Source: Larimichthys crocea
Taxonomy: Eukaryota > Chordata > Actinopteri > Sciaenidae
Direction of reading: 5' to 3'
DNA: 64,000 nt
NCBI RefSeq assembly: GCF_000972845.2
Contig: NW_020852357.1
Span: 62,001 to 126,000 of the forward strand
Both the position numbers and the translations under genes were made by a program. The notes under the pieces were generated by a model. That model was not told where the DNA came from. It did no database searches and was given only the letters and a program-made list of their open reading frames with translations. Below are positions 1 to 11,026 of this stretch, in pieces; position 1 is the first letter of the stretch, and every line of letters begins with the position of its first letter.

Positions 1-545
1 GGACTGATAAAGAGTTTCCCTTCAAAAGCTCCACACTGAATTAGTCAGGCTACTGATACAGTGTGTCCGTCTGTGTGCGGCCTGCCAGTGTACAATGGAC
101 AACTCTGAGAAGCGTATGACTCACTGACTCTGTTTGGTCAGAGAAATGTTTTCTAGTTCATAAGTGGTAATGTTCACAGGGAAGTCAGATTATCGGGTCT
201 GATTGTATAGAAAAATAAATAATGTAATGTCTAACTGTACGCCTGTGGTTTTTTTTTTACTTATCTGTTTTACAAAACCACATGAGCTTTAATAGTCATG
301 TGTGAGTCCCTGTTTGATGCACATTCACCAATGGTTCTCACAGATGACACAATACACATTCCAGCCAATGGTCTCACCCGGTTGACTGACTGATCAGTAA
401 TGTGCCAACAAACACAGCAACACAGCAGCAAAGGCAGTGATGAAGGAGGCATATTTGGAACAAATAAAACTCATCTTTAACAGTGGCTTGCAGTGATCAC
501 TCCATGTTCAGAATAAAATGCCCCAACAACCCAGTCTACTGGTAC
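1..545. other. vwa8 intron 10, partial
   Basis: Non-coding intron sequence on the vwa8 minus strand. I see no repeat or exon in it. Confidence 0.6.
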
Positions 546-674
546 CTGAAAGGTGACGTTCTTGTCCACAACCCGTAATGTGACGTCTGCATAGCCTTCA
601 AGATCCCTTGTCGTGGACACATTCAAAATGGCGCTGGGTGCTGGTTGACGACGACCGTCCAAAAGCTCAAATCT
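546..674 (-). CDS. vwa8: vwa8 exon 10 (last in window)
   Basis: 129 bases, phase 0 to 0, acceptor TTTCGTAG, donor GTACCA. Encodes residues 351-393 from R-F-E-L-L-D-G to [13 protein letters not shown]. The following exon, expected to start near V-P-A-G-T-R, is not visible in positions 1-545. Confidence 0.9.
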
Positions 675-1012
675 CTACGAAAGAGTTCCACAGAATGTGT
701 ATTGGCCAAAATGAATGCCTTATATCTCCTGTTCAGACCATAACAAGTACATTTAAGAACATTTTGATTGGTGGTTCACATCTTGACTTACACTGAGTAC
801 ACCTTCCACAGCGGTTCGCCCATCCATGCCCAGGAAGCTGTCGTATGGGTAAAGTCTGTGAATAAGCTGCTGGGAGGACAGCATGGGGAAAGTGTTCTGC
901 ACCAACACAAAAAAGACAGGTATTGGACACAAGTAAGAATTCAATGCCATGTCTCAATGTAGCAGAGGACTTGTCTGCTTCCTTTAGCCCCTCACAAATA
1001 GATCATCTTGTT

Positions 1013-1046
<34 letters not shown>

Positions 1047-4000
1047 GTGTACATTTGTCATTTTATTTATTTTATTATATTATTTCACATGTGTGTAACT
1101 ATACCTACTTATTTGTACTATACTTTAATTATGTAAGAAGACCAGGGGGGAGGGTGGTTGTTCATTCAAGTTCTTCAAATGTTTGAAAAGAAAAGAAAAG
1201 AAATTGTATTCTTGCATGCACCGTCAGTGCAAGTCTTTGTTTTACAATTGATAAATAAAAGTTAGAAAAAATAAATAGACCATCTTGTTGATAGTACTAC
1301 AGGCTCATTACGGACAACTCTAGACTCTATTGCACCTCTGAAAAAGAAGACAATTAAACAAAGAAGGCTAGCACCATGGTATAGCCAGCAGACTCGTAAA
1401 TTAAAGCAAGAGGCACGTAAATCTGAACGCAAATGGCGTGCCACTAAACTGGAAGAATCTCATCTAGTCTGGCAAGATAATCTCAAAACATACAGGAAGG
1501 CTCTCCGTAATGCCAGAGCAGCCTACTACTCTTCATTAATAGAGGAGACCTCCTAATGGCATCAGACAAAGGACTCATCTCTGTACTTGTCCTGTTAGAT
1601 CTTAGTGCTGCATTTGACACCATTGACCATCAAATTCTTTTACAGAGACTGGAACATCAATTTGGCATCAAAGGAACCGCCCTAAGCTGGTTTAAATCGT
1701 ATTTCTTAGATCGATCTCAGTTTGTTCACGTCAATGATGAATCCTCCATGCATACCAAAGTTTGTCATGGAGTCCCACAAGGTTCTGTACTAGGACCACT
1801 TCTTTTTAGTTTATATATGCTTCCTTTAGGGAACATTATTAGGAATCACTCTATCAATTTTCATTGTTATGCTGACGACACCCAATTATATTTATCGATC
1901 AAGCCTGATGAAACCAATCAGTTAACTAAACTCCAAGCATGCCTTATTGATATAGGTTCCACTGCTACTGTAATCATTTTGTCAGTCATTGTATTTGTAC
2001 AATATGTTTGTGTTGATTTGTTCTGTACACGTGACATCCATTGCACGTCTGTCTGTCCTGGGAGAGGGATCCCTCCTCTGTGGCTCTTCCTGAGGTTTCT
2101 TCCACATTTTTTCCCTGTTAAAGGTTTTTTGTGGGCAAGTTTTTCCTCACTCAAACCGAGGGTCTAAGGACAGAGGGTGTCACTCCCTGTACAGATTGTA
2201 AAGCCCTCTGAGGAAAATGTACTTTGTGACTTTGAGCTATACAAATAAAATCTGATTTGATTTGATTTAATGAAGTATCCATGGACCAACAAACTTTTTT
2301 TTCTTTTTTAATCCTGGCCTTTATTTTTTCTCTGAGGGACACAAAGGAAGATTTAGAGTGTTTGGATTCTCACCAGCACGTGGAGGGCAGGAACCAGGTT
2401 GTCCACAGGGAAGTCAGGAAGGCCAAGGTTGGATGACTCTTGGGAGCACAGCGTAGTGGCTAGTGACAGCAGCTGGGACACTCTGACATGCAGAATATAA
2501 CAGAATACTGCACATCAACAACTACAACTATCCAACTGCCAACTAAGAACTACTCAAAGACTACACAAGAGTACTCACAAATCCAAAAAGTGTTTTAAAA
2601 AGGTCAACAATTCAGTGCTAACTTTTAATTTACCTTTCTGCAGCAATGTTTGGTCCTGCTGTGTACAGCATCTCCAACTGGTCCTGAGTGAAAACATTCA
2701 GGAGACAGACAAAAGTCTCAGCCAATGACATGACAGCTGTGCTGATATTCAGTAAATCAACAGTTCCATACACTCCATTTATTAATTAAAAGTAATAAGT
2801 GACAACGCATGTTGATTTAATAAACATATATTTACACAAATAGTTCCACACATGCTCCAGGACTGCACATCAATATTTCTTGAACACTAACTTGTTAGTT
2901 ACTACATGTATTTCAGTCAGTTCACCTCATTCCTGCGGTTGTCTCCCAATAAATGAACGCTGGTAGTGAGTTTGTACAGGATGGATTATATTGATGCTGA
3001 AGTGACAGTCTGACGACATATGACGTCCTTTATCTTGTGTTTCTGGACTGATGTGTTTTTATGATTACATAAAGAATATTCAGATGTCAGACTTCTTAAA
3101 AGGAGTTAGGCGTCATATTTTCCCTGGACAGCGCAGGGAGCTTTAGTTTACTTCAGACTGCTAATATGTTGATTTTTTAACATTTTGTCAACGCTACAGA
3201 AACACTAGGTAACTGTTAAGTATGATACGGTCGTCTAATGTTGACTGCTGTTAGTTATGGCTATGATTATTGGTTGTGTATTGATTACTGATGGTTTCTG
3301 ACATGTGTGCCCCTTGTGTGTGTTTTTAAACTACTTGAAGACATATGTTGAACAAAGATGACAACCATTAATGTAATGTTATTGTAATTGTTATTAGAAC
3401 ACCTATTAAGAGGAGTGATACATGTATTTAAAGTCCCAGTGGTATTATGCTCTATATCAGCACTCATGGAAGGACTCGTCTGATTAAATCACTTGGCCGG
3501 TCATATTGAATGTATTAGACACATAGAATTAACAAGTATAACCTGGTGTCTCACATGGTTCAAAATAAAAAGCCTTAACATTCATTTATTTTTTGACATA
3601 TTACAAAGTTTAGCATTAAATGTCCCATTTTCTCAGCATGATCTACAGATGTTGCTGTGAACTTTACAGGGACTATGTTTTAGAAAGAAGCTCCAATACA
3701 GTTTGTTTACAGTGTGTTATGTGGATTTTTCAGGGTAATAAAAATAGGATCAGTGGGGAGAACCTTTTGCCAAGTCATCTTCTCTCCTTATTGAGACATT
3801 TTGGTGGTGGGAAAATGTTGATGACCCTGATCCTATGTATCTTAATTCCTGGACTGACCTTGAATGGTAGGTAATAGATGTCTCTGGCCTGGAAGCGAGA
3901 GCGGAGAGGAGGATCCAACGGGTTCCCCTTGTACTTGGGGACAGGAAGACCAAGAGCGATGACCCGGAAGTCCTCACTTACACGGACAATCTTCCAGCTA

Positions 4001-7000
4001 TCCAGCTCCTCTTTGGTGTGATCCTTCAATGTAACGAAGTATAAAACACTCAGATCATCTTCTACTGTCTATAATTCCTGTCATTTTACACATTTTATGT
4101 AATGTCGTTTTGATGCATGCTACAGGAATGCAGCCACATTAACAAGTACAGACTCTGAATGTCACACAGTATTTATGGCAACAGCATTTATTCCTCTAAA
4201 CACAAGAGGAGCACTGTAGGAGTAGTGTGAAAAGTCACTGCTTAAGTGTGAAGATTCAGATAGATATGGCTCCATAAAACAGAAAAATATTAACTTCTTA
4301 AATGTAAACCAATATTATTAGGCAGAAAGTTTTGATTGAGGTCTTCAAGGTCTTCAAACCCTGAAAAAGGGTCTGAATCATGTAGGCGAGTGCTCTGACC
4401 TGTAGCAGCTTATCATAGCGTTCAGCTGACATAAGGAAGCGTCCGTCCTCCAGCTGCATCTCTCTGTTCTCCAGCAGGTTGTTAAGGACAGGCAGTACAT
4501 TTCTCTCCGCCTTCTCTAGCCCTTCTAGGACCAGGACTCGACCTTGTGTCGCTGCCCTTACAGCGCACTGTGGACACACATAAGAAGTTGAGACTAATCA
4601 GTAAATTTAATCAATACTTCAGAAATAATGCAGGGGAAGATGTAGACATCAGGGCATGGCTAATTTTAAGTCTGAACGTTGCCCATCAGTTAAACCTCAG
4701 GTCAGAACTGCTGCTCCATTGTCCTGCATGACATCTGACCCTGTGTAAATGTTAACGGTGCTAAAAGCATTCATACAAAGAGCCGACTGTGCATCAGTTC
4801 TTACTGCCCATACTCTAATGACAATATGAGCTTGCCATAAAGCTTTTCCTGAGGATGTCCTCAGTTTATTGTGTTCAGAACGTCCTCCAAACCAAGCTTC
4901 AAAACAGTCTCAGCTGTTTTAGGAAGGCCTATTTTCTACCACCAAATGTGGGATAAAAAAACACACACACAAAAAAAAACGTAGTTCTGCTTGGTTTAGT
5001 TTATACTGCATGTGTGTGTGTACATCTATGTGTATGTGTAAACGCACATGTCCACATCAAAAAGCACATCTGACGTCAAAAGGCAGGAAACTTTAGCTGT
5101 CTGGGTACACCGCAGAGCAAGTGGCCATATAATTAGGTTAACATGTAAATACGTGGCAGGTTGTGTGGGAAGCAGAGCCATAAAACTATAGTGAGGACCA
5201 GATGCTCTATATTTAACTCTTGATCCATTTTCAGCACAAACGCTGTAATCAGATAATTGTTAGAAATGTAAGTGACGCAGGATGGCAAGAGACAGGGAAG
5301 CACAGAGCAGCCTTGTTTTCTATCTGACACTGCAATCCCAGCAGATCCTGAGAAGCTTTTAGCAAACATTAGCCTTACGAGTGTTAACAAGACTCAAACA
5401 AATAGAATATTAAAAGGATGAGAAGTAAATAAGAAGAGTCATGGGCCCAGTGTGATATATAAAAGCCCTTTTCCATATTATCTCCCACACTGTGTTCCCT
5501 CTGAGCACTAGGCAAATGCAACGGAACTACTCTTATGTGAACTGGGATGTTTTTCCCAAATTGTTTGCAGGTTAGACCCAAATTTGTAAGTGATCAGAGG
5601 ACCATGTGAACTGATAAACAAATCACACAAATCTACTATTCTACTGTATGCATTTCCAAAAAGATACAAAGCATGAGTTATGCCAATAGAGGAATTCATT
5701 GAATAATAATCAAAGCGGCATACTTATAACATTCTTTCAACCACATATACAATCTAAGCAATTACTGTCTTCATGCCTGTCATCTACAGTTGTCTGTCCA
5801 TGACCACTTCAGATTTTTTTTGGGTCTACTGCGTCATGTATCTTTGATGTTTAAGAATAGTGACCCAAATACCTGGTTATAGGTTTCTAAATTTACAACA
5901 AACAGACCTTCAAGTTCATCTTTTTATCTCCATGCACATGAACCAAGCCTTGCACTTGAACTAGTATTATTAAAGAGAATAGCATTTATTGTTACAAATG
6001 TCTCTTTTTGTCCTGGTTTTCCCATTTGTACATGACACTCCAACAGGATGGTTTGGGTGTTTATTTGCTACAATAGAAGGACTATTGCCTAGAAAGTGCA
6101 TCCAATTCATTTATTTCTAAAAATGACTTGCTGCAGAGGCTAATTATCAGTTGGCTACATGCAATTTTTAGTTCAAATTCAGCTCTAGTGGGGGCGGACA
6201 AGCTTTTTATTACTGTAATAGAGTCTTATTTGCAGTGTGGGTTTGAGGTAAGCTGCCTTACATGAAAGCCTGCAAAACTGGCAAGAGGTGACTAGAAATG
6301 TCAAAAATACAGCAACTATGCGATTGCATCCATGTGACTTCATCCTTCATATGAACCTGGGGGGTGGAGGGATGGGTGGAACCTAAGGAAGAAAAGTAAA
6401 AAAAAAAAAAAAAAAAAAGAGCCTGAGCTTAAAGAGACTGAGAGTGAAGTGGAGGGAGGGGAAGGGACGGAAAGAGTTAGCACAGGGACTGACACATTAA
6501 GTCTGAATATAGGGCTCCAAATCAGCACAGGGCTCTGAGGAATACTTGAATGTTCTAGTTAACACACAAGCACACACCTCCTATGATACCAAACTATTCT
6601 CAAAGAGAAAGCTTGCTAATTTGCACCCACACAACTTTAATCCTTTACACAGAATAAGTGTCAGATGCTGTAATGTGTCCATATATTTACTGATAGCACC
6701 CACGGGCACATATTAATATACACAAAAATCAACTACATCTTCCACAAGTTTTATCCAATACACCAACTCATAAATGTGCACATGCCAACTCACACAGACA
6801 CACTCTGCACGCATTTCTTCAGATGCCAAAAAAATCCACGTGTTTTGAGAGAGACTAGAAATCAGCAATCCCTTCACATTTATGCGTACCATCAATAATG
6901 TCCTGTTAGAGTCAAGTCATTTACATAGCTCAATAACTGCTCAGCAAATGGACATGTGTTTTTATTTGAATGAGGAGGTGGGAGACGAATGAGCCTCAGG

Positions 7001-10000
7001 GAGTTTAAAGAGTTGGCTAGCTCTCCTCGTTGCAGGAAACAGAAAATGTTTCAACCAGTCTCAGTAGATACTGTCACACCGCGGTGAGGTCAAGTTGGGT
7101 TTTTGTCATGTCTTGTCATTTCCTGTTTTATTTTGAAAAGATAACTCTCCTCTCGTTTCAGGTCACTTGCCCTTCCTCGTGTGTCACCGGTCTGATTGTC
7201 TTCCCCGCCCTGATTGTTTCCACCTGTTCCCCATTACCTTGTGTATATATTGTCTGCGTCTCCCTTTGTCTTGTGCCAAAGTGTTTCGTCCTTCGTCGTG
7301 CACCAAAGCCTTTTTCTCATAGTCCATAGCCACAGCTCCTTAGCTCAAGTATCTTTTTGTTTTCTTCCTCGAATGAGTGATTTTCTGTTGTAATTCCTAG
7401 TCTAGCCTTTTGTTACTTTGTATCTAGTCTAGTGTGTTTTCAGCCTCGTTTTTGAGCGCCTTAAGTTGATGTTTCATAGCCTTTTTGTTTTTCCTCTTCA
7501 TGAGTGATTTTGATTTCGTTAATCTTTAATACTATTAGTCCTAGCTTTTTGTTCCTCGTTGAGAGTGATTTTGATTTTGTTACTTAGTGTAGTTCAGAGT
7601 TTTTTCCTCCTTGGAGTGATTTTTGTTTCCTTTAGTTTAGGACCTTTTCATAGCCTCACTCAGTCGAGGATTTTCCCCGTCCTGAATAAAACCGCTTACT
7701 GTCTAACTCTGCATCTGAGTCCTCATTTGAGTCCCGGCCTGACAGATACATTAATGTGTGATCAATGGATAAGGAGTAGTGGACAGACAGGAAACAATCA
7801 ATTATTCAGAGACAGTTAGGACTAGGACATGACTATTTGTCTAAACCAGTCATGCCTGGTTTAGACCCTTCTTTGGACCTAAGGCTGTGTGACTGTCAAC
7901 ATATGTCCACTCTTGGGACATATTTTCCTGACGTAATAAAGCAGAAGGTGATGCAACTTCATAGCGCAACCACTCATGGGAGTGGTGCAGCAGTGGCGTA
8001 TCTGAAAGAAGCTTGACCACCAGCACAACATTTACCTCAGAGGAAATACAAATCATTGTCCAGAACAAACTAAATAAACTATTCATGGTGGAGTCTGGAG
8101 GAAGTCTCACAGCCTGAGGAAAGAAGCTGCTCTGTAGGCTGCTGTTACAGCAGTAGATACTCATGTATCACTTACCAGAGGGCAGCAGGGTGAACATGGT
8201 GAGGCTGGAGTGTCTTTAACTATGGGCTCTGTACTGACACCTCACTGGTACCAGTGATGTTCTGGGAGGTTTTGATCATGAGATGCTGAGCCCTCTTGTC
8301 CTTGTCTATGCACAAACCATGCTAGCTTGTATTATTTACAGTCGTGATGCTTTCTCTCTGCCTTCCAACTTGTAAGAAACTCATTAGTTGTGAGTTTTCT
8401 TGTTCCAGAATACCAGGCTTGTGAGTAAAGACTAAGAGATAACTGTGCTGAGAATAAAACCGTTAATGCTTAATACTTATTTTTTCACAGATGAAGCCAT
8501 GTGCTAATTAGCTGTGGATAATGACATGACTGAGTAAATGTTAATTGTCACAGCTTATCATCATTTGTCACTGTTGGCTCCTCCATGCCCAATGAGAGGC
8601 TTTAATGATCAGTCTTGTGTGGATTTTGTTTTGTTTTTTCTCCATAATTGTTTGTCTGTACCCATGAGAAATTAATGGGGATAAATGGAGAACAGAAAGT
8701 TCTCCTTAGAAAAACCAGCCTGGATAATGAGGAACCGCTGGTCTCCATGGTTACTTGACTTACAAAGTCAACAGTGTGTGGGGGTGTATGTTTGCATGAA
8801 GCTTGATCGATCAGAAAGTGGCAAGGAAAGAACCAGAATGGAACTGTAAGGGAGGAAACCAGCGGAAACCATGTGAGGTTACGTGTTAGTGTAACCAAAC
8901 TAATCTTTTTACTGCTGCTCACATTCATTTGGCTCCAATGGCACTCCATATATGTATTATATAAAACTTTAAATCCTAGTGCGTTCAAGAATACTGTAGC
9001 TATCTGTGGAGGAAACATAACGTAAACAGGTAGACAAGGTGTCTGCCGTTTTCTCAGTGGATGCCAGGAAAGGCTCCCAGCATCCACTGAGAAAACGGCA
9101 GACTGCGTGCTGGTCTATCACAGGTGCAACACAAATAGACAGACATCCACATTTCTACTCAAAGAACATGTAGCAAGTGCACATAATCAGATTCAAGGAT
9201 TATTGGATGAAAAATGTAATGGCACGCGTGGCAAATAACTTGTTTTATCTGGTTGTAACTCCAACTAGGGTTCTTGGGATCATTTCAAACCCTGCTTGTG
9301 ACAGTGTGTATATCCAGAGAAAGACTATGAGCAGAGAGAGGATTTACCTGGTCTATGTAGAAGGCCGTGCCTGAGCGGATCTCTCTCCTCTGTTTCAGGT
9401 CTGTCTCTGTAGTGTCCCTGGACAGTGCCACGTACTCTACTTCCCGTTTGGTCAACTCCTGATTAACATCAAGGGAAAAAACTTGTCTTTATGCAGCAGT
9501 TCAAGGGTTAGGCTTTAGTTGAATCAAAACCAACTAAACTATCTAAATGTAATGAACTAAAACAATAACCAACACATATCAATGGTCCAGTTATGAGAAA
9601 ATAAGTGTGAGTAGAGCTGTGTCATGTCATTCAGAATCATTTTAAATATTATTCATTATTATTATTCAGTATAATTCATATTGTGATAATGGCAATATCC
9701 AGACTTATCATGTAATGACGTCATATCAGTACACAATGCAACAAAAACCAAAAGTATCAATTTTAAGTTTTAATAAATCTGCACTTCCAGAAGAAACTGC
9801 ATTTTTCTGAGCTGATGACTGGAATATTATATATACACAGCATGAATTACATTTTAGGTGGAATCTTACTTTACAACAAATGTTTTATTTCTTGACGATA
9901 AACATTTCAAGAATTTCACAGTGTGTGTTTGTGTGTACTAACCAGGTACTGCATAGCTATGGATCGTCTCAGGGGTCCTGGGGGACCGATGAGAAACACA

Positions 10001-10407
10001 TCCTGACCCAAAAGATCTTTCTGCATAATCCATCGCAGGTGCTGAGCCACTATGTGGGGTAAGGAGTCTGAAACTAGCCAAAGAAAATGTTGTTTTATTT
10101 TTCACAGACATATACAGACATCTCTAAAAGTCTTACGGACAGAGAGAAAAAGACATACTGTGTTTGACAGGAACAAGTTCTGGATTCTGGGGTGTTTTCA
10201 ATTTGTAAGAGAGCTCTCCAATCTTCACTGTGTCACCTGCAAAAATCAAGGTAATCAATACAAGAAGCTCCTTCACAGACAATTCTAATTATAGTGAGGA
10301 CACTACAGTATGTTTAACTTTTATTATTGTTAACCATGCCGATGCTTTTGACACAGTAACAATATAACGCCCTTCTTTGCACCTCTCATGCAAACATCAT
10401 GTTCATA

Positions 10408-10454
<47 letters not shown>

Positions 10455-10995
10455 GTATGGAACCTTTCAAAACAAAGTTACAAAGTGTTTTATAATAAAG
10501 CAGAACACAATGAAACACACCACAACAAGTTGAAAGCAATAAATCAATAAAGATGAGAACAGAATGTGACAAAGAACATACAAACTAAAGGCACTGTCAT
10601 AAAGGTGCATTTTTAAAAGCTGACACAGAGTTTGCAGCTCTGATCTACTCAGACAGGTCATTCCACAGACTGTGAGCCCTGACTGTGTCGGCTCTGACAC
10701 CTTTGTGTAGAAATCTGGACCATGGAGTAACCAGGAATGACACACCTGAGGATCTCAGAGAGCGAGAGGGCACTAACGGGCACTAAGAGTTCAGCTAAAT
10801 CAGCTAAACCTGGGGCAAGGTCCAGGTAACAGTGTAAAGAAGACAAAATATGTGTGATGAGATCATAATTCTTATACAAAACTTACTGCTGTTGAAAAGT
10901 TTTTGAATTTCTGAAGGAACCATGACGAATAATAACCCTACTGTGCTTTTTTCTCAGGAGACATGTTGTCATGTCTGAGGAGAAAAGCATGTGTA

Positions 10996-11026
<31 letters not shown>

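Larger units (their letters stand above)
4568..9347. other. vwa8 intron 4
   Basis: 4.8 kb intron. It contains a run of 20 A (about 6399-6418), the solo LTR at 7072-7744, the LINE remnant at 7850-8330 and the perfect hairpin at 9041-9103. Open frames in it are short and unsupported. Confidence 0.7.

Noticed and set aside
1556..2167. 203-residue open frame as a host gene
   Set aside because: It is a reverse transcriptase fragment of a LINE running into its 3' tail.
8602..9087. 161-residue minus-strand frame
   Set aside because: No domain and no splice partners; it lies in a vwa8 intron and includes one arm of the hairpin at 9041.
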